In this document: positions 32,791-40,640 of the stretch, one piece after another
Layout of the letters: the number at the start of each line of letters is the position of its first letter
Position numbering within the stretch: position 1 is the stretch's first letter
Assembly: GCF_965227505.1 (NCBI RefSeq)
Contig: NZ_OZ245757.1
Coordinates: 3,844,001-3,908,000 of the forward strand
DNA: 64,000 nt
From: Pelagibius sp965227505
Lineage (GTDB): Bacteria > Pseudomonadota > Alphaproteobacteria > Kiloniellales > Kiloniellaceae
Direction of reading: 5' to 3'
Program-made: the position numbers and the translations under genes
Notes under the pieces: model-generated
What the model was told of the DNA's origin: nothing
The model's database searches: none
The model's input: the letters and a program-made list of their open reading frames with translations, nothing else

Positions 32791-33315
32791 ATGAAACGCC
32801 GGCATTTCCTGCAGGGATCGCTTGCCAGCCTGGCCCTGGCCGGGCTGCCGCTCTACTGGTTCAACCGCTGGGACTATCTGACCATTCATCACAGCGCTGG
32901 GGCCTCCGGCGACCTGGCGCTGCTGCGCCGTGTCCATCGCCAGCGCCAGGCCGGCGATCCCGTGAACGAGGTGCCCTATCACTTTCTGGTCGGCAACGGG
33001 GAGGGCATCGAGACGGGGGCGGTGGTGCCGAGCGAGCGCTGGTCGCTGCGGCTCTGGGGCGCCCATGTGTCGGCGCGCAACCCCGACCGCAACTTCCGCA
33101 GCATCGGCATCTGCCTGATCGGCAACTTCCAGAACGCCGCGCCCTCCGCCGATCAGTATGACGCGACCATCGCGCTCTGCCGCGACCTGATGCGCCGCTT
33201 CGATATTGCGGCGGAGCGTGTAACCCTGCACGGGGAAACCCCGGGCGAGGCGACCCTCTGCCCGGGGAAGCTGTTTCCCAGGTCGGAGTTCTTCAAGGAC
33301 ATCGGAAGGACCTGA
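32791..33315 (+). CDS. Tat-exported PGRP/amidase-fold protein
   Basis: A 174-residue protein starting at ATG 32791. The leader MKRRHFLQGSLASLALAG is a Tat-type signal (RRHFLQ). The body matches the peptidoglycan recognition/N-acetylmuramoyl-L-alanine amidase fold: LTIHHSAGASG (first zinc His), PYHFLVGNG, LWGAHVSARNPDRNFRSIGICLIGNF and VTLHGETPGEATLCPGKLFP (later His and Cys ligands). A periplasmic peptidoglycan amide hydrolase is the family role. Pre-folded export through Tat is unusual for amidases but known. A larger reading frame starting upstream lacks a sensible leader. Confidence 0.8.
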   Translation: MKRRHFLQGSLASLALAGLPLYWFNRWDYLTIHHSAGASGDLALLRRVHRQRQAGDPVNEVPYHFLVGNGEGIETGAVVPSERWSLRLWGAHVSARNPDRNFRSIGICLIGNFQNAAPSADQYDATIALCRDLMRRFDIAAERVTLHGETPGEATLCPGKLFPRSEFFKDIGRT

Positions 33316-33337
33316 CGCCGTCCTGCCTGCCTTTGGT

Positions 33338-34222
33338 CTAAGGCCGCCCTGCGGTCGAGGGCGCCAGGCGGCGGAGGCGCAGTCCGGCGAACTGGCTGAG
33401 CCAGACGCTGCCCAGAACCGTGACCACCCCGATCATCTGCAGGTCCGTCAGCGACTGGTCGAGCACCAGCCAGCCCAGGACCACCGCGGTCAGCGGGCTG
33501 AGGAAGCCGAGGGTCGAGACGACCGAGGGTTCGATGCGGCTGATGCCGCGAAACCACAGGATATAGGTGAAGGCCGCGCCGATGAGGCCGAGATAGACCA
33601 GCCCCAGGACGTTCTCGGTGGTGAGGGCCGGCAGCGGCGGCTCGAGCCACAGCGCCAGCGGCAGCAGCAGGAGCCCCCCGGCGGTGAGCTGCCAGGCGGT
33701 GAAGGTCAGCAGCGAGACAGGCGGCTGCCACTTGCGGCTCAGCACCGTGCCGGCGGCCATGGAGGCAGCACCGCCGAGCCCGGCGGCAATGCCGACCGGG
33801 TCCAGGGCGGCCTCGGGCGTCAGGATCAGCAGCGCCACGCCGGCCATGCCCGCCAGGGCGGCAACGATGGAAAGCGCAAGGACGGGCGATCCCAAGGCAA
33901 TGCGGGCCAGAAAGATCACGATCAGGGGCTGGACCGCGCCGACCGTCGCCGCGACGCCCCCGGGCAACCGGTAAGCGGCGACGAAAAGCAGCGCCCAGAA
34001 GATCGCAAAGTTGAAGGCCCCCAGCAGAAAGACCCGGCCCCACCAGCCGTATTCCGGCAGCCGGCGTGCAATCAGCAGCAGCAGCAGGCCCGCCGGGAGC
34101 GCGCGCAGCAGCGCGACCGTGACGGGGTAGCCGTCCGGCAGGAATTCCGTGGTGACGATATAGGTGCTGCCCCAGATCGCCGGGGCCAGGGCCGTGAGGA
34201 GCAGGTCTGAAACGCGGGGCAT
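33338..34222 (-). CDS. EamA-family (DMT) transporter
   Basis: A 294-residue inner-membrane protein with ten hydrophobic segments in two EamA halves. The first begins LLLTALAPAIWGSTYIVTTEFLPDGYPVTVALLRALPAGLLLLL; the second contains NVLGLVYLGLIGAAFTYILWFRGISRIEPSVVSTLGFLSPLTAVVLGWLVLDQ. Members export metabolites, amino acids or drugs. GGGAGG precedes the ATG at 34222, and an upstream extension of 65 residues is rejected because it would run through the operators. It is divergent from a MarR regulator with two matching palindromes between, so it is probably MarR-repressed and induced by an unknown ligand. Confidence 0.88.
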   Translation of the reverse strand: MPRVSDLLLTALAPAIWGSTYIVTTEFLPDGYPVTVALLRALPAGLLLLLIARRLPEYGWWGRVFLLGAFNFAIFWALLFVAAYRLPGGVAATVGAVQPLIVIFLARIALGSPVLALSIVAALAGMAGVALLILTPEAALDPVGIAAGLGGAASMAAGTVLSRKWQPPVSLLTFTAWQLTAGGLLLLPLALWLEPPLPALTTENVLGLVYLGLIGAAFTYILWFRGISRIEPSVVSTLGFLSPLTAVVLGWLVLDQSLTDLQMIGVVTVLGSVWLSQFAGLRLRRLAPSTAGRP

Positions 34223-34239
34223 GGATGCCTCCCGGGAGA

Positions 34240-34259
34240 TTATCTTGATATCGAGATAA
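34240..34259. promoter_or_regulatory. MarR-type operator 1
   Basis: TTATCTTGATATCGAGATAA is a 20-base inverted repeat with a single mismatched pair, located 18 bases upstream of the EamA gene start. It shares its half-site (TCTTGA...AGATAA) with the second palindrome; the centres are 27 bases apart. Position suggests it covers the EamA promoter. Confidence 0.75.
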
Positions 34260-34266
34260 GTATCGT

Positions 34267-34286
34267 TTCTCTTGACGTCAAGATAA
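34267..34286. promoter_or_regulatory. MarR-type operator 2
   Basis: TTCTCTTGACGTCAAGATAA contains a perfect 14-base palindrome (TCTTGACGTCAAGA, 34270-34283) and ends with the same AGATAA as operator 1. It lies 21 bases upstream of the marR-like start, fitting autoregulation. Confidence 0.75.
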
Positions 34287-34307
34287 ATCTGCGCGACGAC
34301 TGATGGC

Positions 34308-34823
34308 ATGGACCACGTCGACAGAATCCTCGCCCAGTGGCGGCGCGAACGCCCCGACCTCGATGTCGACCCCATGGGGCTGATCGGGCGAACGAAACGA
34401 CTGGCCCTGTTCCTCACCCGCGGGATGGAGAAGACCTGGGCGGACTACGGCCTGAACGACGCCAGTTTCGATGTCCTGGCGACCCTGCGCCGTTCCGGGC
34501 CGCCCTTCCGCCTGTCGCCGGGCGCGCTGATGGCCTCGACGATGGTGACCTCCGGCACCATGACGAACCGCATCGATCAGTTGGAGAAGGCAGGGCTGGT
34601 GGAGCGGGCCCGCAACCCCGAGGATGGGCGCAGTTTCCTCATTGCGCTGACTGACAAGGGGTTCGATGTCATCGATGCCGCCGTGGCCGCGCATGTGCGC
34701 ACCCAGGCGGAACTGGTGGCGGGCCTCTCACAGGACGAGCGCCGCCGGCTCGATGCCCTGCTGAAGACCTTCCTGGCGGATTTCGAAGGTGCCGAGAAGG
34801 ACGCTGAGGGCGGCGACGCCTAG
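34308..34823 (+). CDS. MarR-family transcriptional regulator
   Basis: A 171-residue winged-helix repressor. The DNA-binding part includes NDASFDVLATLRRSGPPFRLSPGALMASTMVTSGTMTNRIDQLEKAGLVERARNPEDGRSFLIALTDKG, the MarR core with its wing (NPEDGRS). Flanking helices form the dimer. It is divergent from the EamA transporter with twin palindromes between, the usual arrangement of a repressor with its efflux target. It has no conserved Cys for redox sensing except none visible, so a small-molecule ligand is more likely. Confidence 0.9.
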   Translation: MDHVDRILAQWRRERPDLDVDPMGLIGRTKRLALFLTRGMEKTWADYGLNDASFDVLATLRRSGPPFRLSPGALMASTMVTSGTMTNRIDQLEKAGLVERARNPEDGRSFLIALTDKGFDVIDAAVAAHVRTQAELVAGLSQDERRRLDALLKTFLADFEGAEKDAEGGDA

Positions 34824-34826
34824 CGC

Positions 34827-36203
34827 TTACTGCACCGCCACCTCGCCCTCTTCGCCGAGATAGCCGGCCCAGGCAAACCAGTAGGCGACGTGGCCGGGCA
34901 GGCGGGCGAGACGCTCTCCGCCGGGGCCGACCAGGGCTTCTTCGGTGACCTGCCAGGACCCGGCCTCCGACTGCAGCTCCGCCAGGCTGTCGCCGCGGGA
35001 GAAGGTCTGCCCGTCCCGTCGGTAGGCGCGCACGGTGCGCGTCGCCTCGTCGCCGATCAGCACGATGTCGAGGATGCCGGCGGCGTCGTTGATCACCTGG
35101 CCGCCGGCAAAGCGGGTCAGGGGCCAGGCCTTCTCGGTGCCGCTGGAGCGCAGGGCGAAGACGTAATCCTTGGCCTGCAGGTCGTCCTGCCGGACCAGGG
35201 CCGGGAACATCAGGTCCGGGCTGGAGAAGTAGGCGCCGTAGGGCGCGCCGGGGCTGTAGTCCCGCGTATGGCCGGTCTCCAGCGACAGTACCCTGGTTTC
35301 CGGATTGGCCGCCCGCCAGGCCTGCCAAGAGGTGATGGCCACCGGGCGGGTCTTCAGCTCGATGCCGGAGCCGGTGAGCGCGCCCACCACCGGCCGCCCG
35401 GTGAACTGGTTCCAGAGGGAATGGGTCTCCTGGTCGTACATCAGCTTGTTGGAGCGGTAGAGAAAGCCGGAGGAGCCGAAGACGAAGGGCGCGTCGCGCC
35501 CCTCCACCGTGGTCTCGAAGAGGATGCCGGAGCCGCAGAGCGTGCAGTAGGCGAGGCTGACCGGCACGCCGCCGACCACATCGTTGAACATCTCGTGCCA
35601 GTCCATGATGCGGAGGGGGTAGGCGCGGGCATCGCCGTTGATCTTGACCCCGAAGACCAGTTCCTCGGCTCCCAGGTAGTCCGCTTCGTCGGCCGTGATC
35701 AGCGCCGGATTGGTGAGCGCCGGAATGCCGTCCTTCACAACACCGCCCCAGACAATCTCCTCCAGGCGGATCTCGTGCGCCACATCGGGCTGCAGGAAGA
35801 AGGCGAAGTTGGGGTCGATGCGCATGTAGAGCGCCGCCTTGAAGATCTCGAAGCCCTCGAAAGGCATGATCTGCGGGTTGGCCTCCTGCCAGAGCATCCA
35901 CTCGTGCCAGGAGTCCGCGCCCTCGTGGCCGGTGAGTTCGATCAGCGCCTCTTCGATCCCCGGGACGGTGGTGAGAAACCGCCGCGCCTGGATCAGGGCC
36001 GGAATCATGTCCTTGCGCCCGCTGGCGCGGATCGCCTCCACCGCGGCGCGGCGCGCCTCGGGATTGCCGGCAAAAAGGCCCAGACTGTGGCCCAGCATCT
36101 CTTCATCGGGCTCCGCCGCGGCCTGCGGGGCGGCGGCTGCGGTCAGGGCGAGTGCGGCCCCGAGGGCGAGTGCGGGGAGCAGAGAGCGGCGGTGCGGCGG
36201 CAT
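34827..36203 (-). CDS. secreted DUF3179 protein
   Basis: A 458-residue exported protein. The signal peptide MPPHRRSLLPALALGAALALTAAAAPQAAA is clear. The DUF3179 core includes VWGGVVKDGIPALTNPALITADEADYLGAEELVFGVKINGDARAYPLRIMDWHEMFND, the hallmark VSLAYCTLCGSGILFE, SGFLYRSNKLMYDQETHSLWNQFTGRPV and FSSPDLMFPA. The CTLC Cys pair and many aromatic residues are conserved in this family, whose function is unknown; a periplasmic thiol or metal site is plausible. The stop lies four bases from the marR stop, with the genes convergent. Confidence 0.88.
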   Translation of the reverse strand: MPPHRRSLLPALALGAALALTAAAAPQAAAEPDEEMLGHSLGLFAGNPEARRAAVEAIRASGRKDMIPALIQARRFLTTVPGIEEALIELTGHEGADSWHEWMLWQEANPQIMPFEGFEIFKAALYMRIDPNFAFFLQPDVAHEIRLEEIVWGGVVKDGIPALTNPALITADEADYLGAEELVFGVKINGDARAYPLRIMDWHEMFNDVVGGVPVSLAYCTLCGSGILFETTVEGRDAPFVFGSSGFLYRSNKLMYDQETHSLWNQFTGRPVVGALTGSGIELKTRPVAITSWQAWRAANPETRVLSLETGHTRDYSPGAPYGAYFSSPDLMFPALVRQDDLQAKDYVFALRSSGTEKAWPLTRFAGGQVINDAAGILDIVLIGDEATRTVRAYRRDGQTFSRGDSLAELQSEAGSWQVTEEALVGPGGERLARLPGHVAYWFAWAGYLGEEGEVAVQ

Positions 36204-36483
36204 GGCGGGCCCTTCCTTGTGGTCAAAGTCACGCTCTCAGAGATGTGATCATTCGCCGCGGGGGTCGATTCACAGCTCAACACAGTCGCTTGAGCGCTTT
36301 CCGAAAACAGGGATTCCCTGGGGTTTTCTTGCCCCCGCCTCCCTTGCCGCAGGCGCTGCGACCCACGCAGGGCGGGAAAATTCCGAGGTAGTGTTCGATT
36401 TCTTGTGGGAAATGGCACACCGAGGTCCAGGCGGCCTCCCTATATACCCCTTAACGGACTTCGGAACTCACGGGATCAAGACC
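36204..36483. other. intergenic region upstream of DUF3179 and the 34-residue ORF
   Basis: 280 bases without a convincing long frame. It must carry the DUF3179 promoter (minus) and any promoter for the small ORF (plus). It is less GC-rich than coding DNA (for example GTGTTCGATTTCTTGTGG near 36391). No clear operator, RNA gene or riboswitch was seen. Confidence 0.4.
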
Positions 36484-36588
36484 ATGTCGGGAAAGATGAA
36501 CGAGTCGACGACCCGCATCTCGGTGGACCATTTCCTGGCCGGCCTCGCCTTCTGGGTCGTGCTGATGGCCGGGATTGCCATCTTCTGA
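36484..36588 (+). CDS. 34-residue single-span membrane protein candidate
   Basis: ATG at 36484 opens MSGKMNESTTRISVDHFLAG followed by a hydrophobic helix LAFWVVLMAGIAIF ending exactly at the stop. The pattern, a short polar cytoplasmic N-terminus and one C-terminal membrane span, is typical of small inner-membrane proteins that bind larger complexes. The gene is followed 35 bases later by a strong intrinsic terminator, which supports a real transcript. The ribosome site is weak. I do not recognise the family. Confidence 0.55.
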   Translation: MSGKMNESTTRISVDHFLAGLAFWVVLMAGIAIF

Positions 36589-36622
36589 GACGGCGCAGGC
36601 TCAAAAAGCCAGCATTGCACCG

Positions 36623-36658
36623 GGGCTCAACGGCCAATGGCCGCTGAGCCCTTTGTTG
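36623..36658 (+). terminator. Rho-independent terminator after the small membrane ORF
   Basis: GGGCTCA-A-CGGCC / GGCCG-C-TGAGCCC forms a 12-pair stem with one internal mismatch and an AAT loop, followed on the plus strand by TTTGTTGTT. No gene other than the 34-residue ORF lies directly upstream on this strand. Confidence 0.85.
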
Positions 36659-36731
36659 TTCCAGCAGCCGCTCCCTGTTCGACCGCAAATCCACGGTGGT
36701 AGCCTGTCAGCTCCCAATCGAGGAGTTGACG

Positions 36732-37601
36732 GTGGCGCGCATCCTTGGCCTTTTGGTTGTTGTTCTGGCCATCCAGGGCCGTGCCTTGGCGGACGAGCCG
36801 CTGCGCTTCACTTCGCTCGACGGCGTTACCGAACTGACCGCCCAGCTCTATCAGCCGGAGGCACAGCCGCCCTTTCCGGCGCTGGTGCTGCTCCATGGAT
36901 GCAGCGGTCTGGGGCCCGGCGGTGGGATTCCCGCAATCTATGCGGCCTGGACCAGGGTTCTGGTGGAGCGCGGCTATGCCGTTCTGCTTGTCGACTCCGC
37001 AGGGCCGCGGGGCTTCGGGGAAACCTGCGGGCGCGGGCCGGAGCGCTCCACCATGTACCGCGACCGTCCGAAGGATGCCTACGCGGCGCTTGCCTTTCTG
37101 CAGGCCTCCGACTTCGTCCGGCCCGACCGAGTCGGGCTGATCGGGTGGTCCCAGGGCGGCGCCGCCGTGCTGCTTTCCATCGTCCGCGAGAGCATCGGCC
37201 GTCCGGCGCCGCCGCCGCGGCACGACTTCCGCGCGGCGGTCGCCTTCTATCCCGGCGTCTGCGACGAAGCCCGGCAGTCGGCGCCCTTCACCCGGGTGAA
37301 GCCCGGAACCTGGACCACGGAGGTTCCTCTCCTGGTGCTGCAGGGCGAGGCCGACAACTGGACGCCGGCTGCCGCCTGCAGGGCTTTCATAGCGGCGGCC
37401 GCGGAGCGTGGCGCTCCGGTGGCGATCCATCTCTATGCCGGCGCCCTGCACGGCTTCGACGCACCGAACCTGTCGCGCCGCGCGCTGCCACTGCATCGAA
37501 TGGCGAGCGGGATCGTGCCCTCGGTCGGCAGCGACCCGGCGGCCAGGGCCGATGCCCTCGAAAGGGTTCCGGCCTTTCTGGACCGCTGGCTGAAAGACTG
37601 A
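36732..37601 (+). CDS. exported dienelactone hydrolase-family protein
   Basis: A 289-residue alpha/beta-hydrolase. A GTG at 36732 with GAGGAG seven bases upstream gives a clean signal peptide (ARILGLLVVVLAIQGRALA), so a longer frame from 36696 is rejected. Catalytic features: LVLLHGCSGLGPGG (oxyanion region), VGLIGWSQGGAAVLL (nucleophile Ser in GWSQGG rather than the Cys of true dienelactone hydrolases), LVLQGEADNWTP (acid) and YAGALHGFDAPN (His). It is therefore probably a serine esterase/hydrolase of unknown substrate acting in the periplasm. Confidence 0.8.
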   Translation: MARILGLLVVVLAIQGRALADEPLRFTSLDGVTELTAQLYQPEAQPPFPALVLLHGCSGLGPGGGIPAIYAAWTRVLVERGYAVLLVDSAGPRGFGETCGRGPERSTMYRDRPKDAYAALAFLQASDFVRPDRVGLIGWSQGGAAVLLSIVRESIGRPAPPPRHDFRAAVAFYPGVCDEARQSAPFTRVKPGTWTTEVPLLVLQGEADNWTPAAACRAFIAAAAERGAPVAIHLYAGALHGFDAPNLSRRALPLHRMASGIVPSVGSDPAARADALERVPAFLDRWLKD

Positions 37602-37605
37602 CGCA

Positions 37606-37635
37606 GTCTAGGTCTGCTCTGTCTAGGTCTGTTCT
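37606..37635. repeat. 15-bp tandem duplication between convergent stops
   Basis: GTCTAGGTCTGCTCT is followed by GTCTAGGTCTGTTCT (one mismatch). The second copy contains the minus-strand TAG stop of the citrate-lyase-like gene (37623-37625). The plus-strand hydrolase ends four bases upstream. Confidence 0.9.
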
Positions 37636-38453
37636 GGGACCGGCCTTGGCACCGGGCCGTCGTAGCGCCAGAGGCGTTCACGCGGCAGCGGGCCCTTGTT
37701 GCGCAGGCCCGACTGCGATTCCTCCCAGGCGTGGGCGAGGATGCCGACGGAGCGCGACAGGCAGAAGAGGCCGCGGGCGAGTGGCGCCGGGAAACCCAGC
37801 TCCCCATAGATCACCGCCGTTGCCCCGTCGATGTTCAAAGGGATCGCCTTGCCTTTGCGCGCCGCCAGCGCCGTCTCCAGGGTGCGGGCGATGGCGGCGA
37901 AGCGCCCGCCGACGCTGCCCTGTTCCGCGTAGTGGTCAACCATCTCCAGCAGGCGCGGGGCGCGGGGGTCGACCGGGTGGAAGCGATGCCCGAAGCCGGG
38001 CAGGAAGCGCCCGTCGCCGGCAAAGAAGGCCTCGAGCTCAGCCGCGCAGGCGTCCTCCAGGGTCGCGCCGGCTTCGATACGCGCAGCGATGCGCTGATAG
38101 ATCTCCAGCGCCTGTTCGCCGGCACCGCCGTGGACATCGCCCAGCACGTTGACGGCGGAGGCCATGGCGTTGTTCAGGCCCAGGCCGCAGGTCGCGGCCA
38201 TGCGGGCGATGGCGATGGAGGGCGCCTGCGGCCCGTGATCGACGGCGGCCATCAGGGCGATGTCCAGAAGCTCGGCCTGCTCGCGTCCCGGCAGCTCGCC
38301 GCGCAGCAGCAGCCAGATCATCTGCGAGAAGGACGCCCGCCCGATCAGCTCCTCGATGGCGTAGCCGCGGTAGCGGATGACGCCCGGCTCCATCTCGATG
38401 ATGGCGGTCGACCACCAGTCGGACTCTGCGGTCTTGCTGTCTTCTGTCGTCAT
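37623..38453 (-). CDS. citrate synthase-superfamily / citryl-CoA lyase-like protein
   Basis: A 276-residue protein, much shorter than citrate synthase (about 430) but of the length of stand-alone citryl-CoA lyases. Superfamily motifs are IRYRGYAIEELIGRASFSQMIWLLLRGELP, NVLGDVHGGAGEQALEIYQ (first catalytic His) and FLPGFGHRFHPVDPRAPRL (second His/Asp region), ending YGELGFPAPLARGLFCLSRSVGILAHAWEE. Such proteins split CoA esters of citrate-like acids into acetyl-CoA and a 2-oxoacid, or run the reverse. The start overlaps the CoA-transferase stop (ATGA), so the two probably act on the same acid: activation, then cleavage. The acid is unknown. Confidence 0.82.
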   Translation of the reverse strand: MTTEDSKTAESDWWSTAIIEMEPGVIRYRGYAIEELIGRASFSQMIWLLLRGELPGREQAELLDIALMAAVDHGPQAPSIAIARMAATCGLGLNNAMASAVNVLGDVHGGAGEQALEIYQRIAARIEAGATLEDACAAELEAFFAGDGRFLPGFGHRFHPVDPRAPRLLEMVDHYAEQGSVGGRFAAIARTLETALAARKGKAIPLNIDGATAVIYGELGFPAPLARGLFCLSRSVGILAHAWEESQSGLRNKGPLPRERLWRYDGPVPRPVPEQT

Positions 38454-39655
38454 AGCACCTTCTCCTCCGACAGGCGGTCGATCTCTTCCGCGCCGAGCCC
38501 CAGCTCTGCCAGGATGTCCCGGGAGTGTTCGCCGAGGCGCGGCGGCGGCGCGCTCACCGCCGGGGCCGCGCCGTTGATCTTGACGCCGCTGCGCACCACG
38601 CGGATGTCGCGCCCGACGCCCGCCGCGTTTTCGAAAGTGGCGACCATGCCGCGGTCGCGCACTTGCGGCTCATTCAGCGCTTCCGGCACCGTCAGCACCC
38701 GCCCGGCGGGCACACCCTCTGTGTTCAACGCCTGCTGCCAGTCGGCGGCGGAGCGGGCCGCCAGCGCCTCTTCCAGGATCCGCTTCAGCTCCTGGCGGTT
38801 TGCCAGGCGGTCCTGCCGGGCGGCGAAACGCGCGTCTGCTGCAAGCTCGGGGCGGCCCAGCACGCGGCAGACCGCCTCGAACTGTTCCTGCTTGTTGGCA
38901 GCGATGTTGAGCAGGCCCTCGCCGGTTCGGAAGGTGCCGGAGGGGCTGGCGGTGAAGTTCTCGTTGCCCAGCGGCTCCGGCAGGCGCCCGGCGATCAGGA
39001 AGTTGGAAACCACCCAGCCCATGGTGGCCAGCGTCGCCTCCAGCATGGAAACGTCGATGAAGCAGGGCTCTTCGGCGCCGGCACCGCGCCGGGCGAGGGC
39101 CGCCGCAATCGCAAAGGCCGCCGTCATGCCGCCGATGGTATCGGCAATGGGGTAACCCACCCGGTAGGGCGCGGTTTCCGCGTCACCAGTAATGGACATG
39201 ACGCCGGACATGCCCTGGATGATCTGGTCGTAGGCCGGCAGGTTGCGCAAAGGCCCCTCCTGGCCGAAACCGGAGATGGCGCAATAGATCAGGTTGGGCC
39301 GGTCCTGCTTCAAAGTCTCGAAGCCGAGCCCCAGGCGCTCCATGACGCCGGGACGGAAGTTCTCCACCACCACGTCGGCGGTGGCGGCGAGGCGGCGGAA
39401 CAGCGCCTTGCCCTCCGCGTGCTTCAGGTTGAGGGTGAGAGAGCGCTTGCCGGCGTTCTGCGCCAGGAAGGAGACGCCCATGTGCCGGGCGTTCAACGCC
39501 GCATCCGCGCCCAGTTGACGGGCCAGATCGCCGCTGCCCGGCACCTCCACCTTGATCACCTCGGCCCCCAGATGAGCCAACTGGTGGCAGCAGAAGGGTC
39601 CGGCCAGCACGTTGGTGAGGTCGAGCACCCGGACGCCGTGCAAACAGGGGGTCAT
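38450..39655 (-). CDS. CaiB/BaiF (class III) CoA transferase
   Basis: A 401-residue class III CoA transferase. It has VRVLDLTNVLAGPFCCHQLAHLGAEVIKVE, GKRSLTLNLKH, VVENFRPGVMERLGLG, CAISGFG and the catalytic Asp in CFIDVSML (about Asp201), unlike the Gln-bearing relative at 5843-7057. It would transfer CoA to a carboxylic acid, and is coupled to the citryl-CoA lyase-like gene. An IclR regulator with a palindromic site is divergent, suggesting induction by the acid. GAAAGG upstream of the ATG at 39655 supports that start. Confidence 0.9.
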   Translation of the reverse strand: MTPCLHGVRVLDLTNVLAGPFCCHQLAHLGAEVIKVEVPGSGDLARQLGADAALNARHMGVSFLAQNAGKRSLTLNLKHAEGKALFRRLAATADVVVENFRPGVMERLGLGFETLKQDRPNLIYCAISGFGQEGPLRNLPAYDQIIQGMSGVMSITGDAETAPYRVGYPIADTIGGMTAAFAIAAALARRGAGAEEPCFIDVSMLEATLATMGWVVSNFLIAGRLPEPLGNENFTASPSGTFRTGEGLLNIAANKQEQFEAVCRVLGRPELAADARFAARQDRLANRQELKRILEEALAARSAADWQQALNTEGVPAGRVLTVPEALNEPQVRDRGMVATFENAAGVGRDIRVVRSGVKINGAAPAVSAPPPRLGEHSRDILAELGLGAEEIDRLSEEKVL

Positions 39656-39732
39656 CGTTTCCAGCCTTTCTTCGGCAGCATTCTGCAGGGAGTCGTTGTG
39701 CCAGATATTCTGTTCACCGCAACAAAATGCCC

Positions 39733-39738
39733 TATAAT
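39733..39738 (+). promoter_or_regulatory. -10 element (TATAAT) of the IclR gene
   Basis: A perfect TATAAT stands 16 bases downstream of TGTTCA (39711-39716), a fair -35. Transcription would start near 39745, so the palindrome at 39750-39766 would lie at the start of the transcript, where a bound repressor would block it. Confidence 0.55.
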
Positions 39739-39749
39739 CCACCTTATTT

Positions 39750-39766
39750 GTTCTGTCAGACAGAAC
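39750..39766. promoter_or_regulatory. IclR-type operator
   Basis: GTTCTGTC-A-GACAGAAC is a perfect 17-base palindrome (8+1+8). It lies 17 bases upstream of the IclR-family start and between the two divergent genes, the usual place for an IclR site. Confidence 0.8.
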
Positions 39767-39783
39767 TTCAGGGAGTATGCGGC

Positions 39784-40464
39784 ATGGCGGCCCAGGACCG
39801 CGTGGAGTCGGTGGAACGGGCGCTGACGATCCTGGAGGCCTTTGCCGAGGGGGAGGCGGCGCTGAGCCTCGCCGCCCTGGCCGAGCGCACGGGCTTCTAC
39901 AAGAGCACGATCCTGCGTCTCAACGGCTCACTGGAGCGTTTCGGCTATCTGACGCGCGGTGCCGACGGCCGCTACCGCCTGGGGCCCAGCCTGGCCCGCC
40001 TCGGCGGTCTCTACCGGGACGAGAGCGACCTGGAGGCGCTGCTGCGCCCGGTCCTGCGCCGCCTGCGCGACGACAGCGGGGAGACGGCGTCCTTCTACGT
40101 CCGCAGCGGCCTGACCCGCACCTGCCTCTACCGGGAAAACTCGCTGCGCGAGCTGCGCCACCATCTGGAGGAAGGCGCGCGCCTGCCGCTTGCTTTGGGG
40201 GCGGCGGGCAAGGTGCTGCGCGCCTATGGTGGCGAGGACGACCCGGCCCTGCAGCGGGTGCGCCGCGACGGCTATGCCCTCTCGCTCGGCGAGCGCGACC
40301 CCCATCTCGCCGCCGTTGCGGTTCCGCTGAGCGACGACGGCGGTCGCCTGCTGGGGGCGCTCTGCCTCTCCGGCCTCGCCGCCCAGTTCGGCCTGGGGCA
40401 CCAGCGGCGCTGCCGCGCCCTCCTCAGCGCCGCGGCGGCGGATCTGGAGGCCGCGCTCCGCTAG
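39784..40464 (+). CDS. IclR-family transcriptional regulator
   Basis: A 226-residue regulator. The winged helix (residues 8-70) reads SVERALTILEAFAEGEAALSLAALAERTGFYKSTILRLNGSLERFGYLTRGADGRYRLGPSL. The ligand domain follows (SGETASFYVRSGLTRTCLYRENS...). AGGGAG eight bases upstream supports ATG 39784 over an upstream Met at 39727 that would overlap the operator. It probably controls the divergent CoA transferase/citryl-lyase-like pair and itself. Confidence 0.88.
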   Translation: MAAQDRVESVERALTILEAFAEGEAALSLAALAERTGFYKSTILRLNGSLERFGYLTRGADGRYRLGPSLARLGGLYRDESDLEALLRPVLRRLRDDSGETASFYVRSGLTRTCLYRENSLRELRHHLEEGARLPLALGAAGKVLRAYGGEDDPALQRVRRDGYALSLGERDPHLAAVAVPLSDDGGRLLGALCLSGLAAQFGLGHQRRCRALLSAAAADLEAALR

Positions 40465-40513
40465 CCGTACTCCAAAATACGCATGAGAGGCTTCAGGCAG
40501 CGATTGACCTCGT

Positions 40514-40611
40514 ACTTCGAGACGCTGCGCTCCTCAGTATGAGGTCAATCCCTTCTATCTCTTTCCTCACCCTGAGGAGCGGCCCGCCGGGCCACGTCTC
40601 GAAGGGTGATG
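40514..40611. repeat. alphaproteobacterial palindromic intergenic repeat
   Basis: Two related arms lie head to head: ACTTCGAGACGCTGCGCTCCTCAGTATGAGGT (40514-40545) and CCTCACCCTGAGGAGCGG...CCACGTCTCGAAGGGTGATG (40565-40611). The shared core TTCGAGACG / CGTCTCGAA and CTCCTCA / TGAGGAG pairs into a cruciform. Sequences of the form TTCGAGACGC...CTCCTCAGCATGAGG are familiar multi-copy repeats in alphaproteobacterial intergenic DNA. It lies between the convergent IclR and Aas-like genes, where it could also end both transcripts. Confidence 0.8.
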
Positions 40612-40640
40612 CAGTCTTCTTCAACCTCATGCTCGTCTCC

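Noticed and set aside
34827..36203. Interpretation of the DUF3179 protein as a thiol oxidoreductase
   Set aside because: A CTLC pair is visible, but there is no thioredoxin fold signature and the family has no established function.
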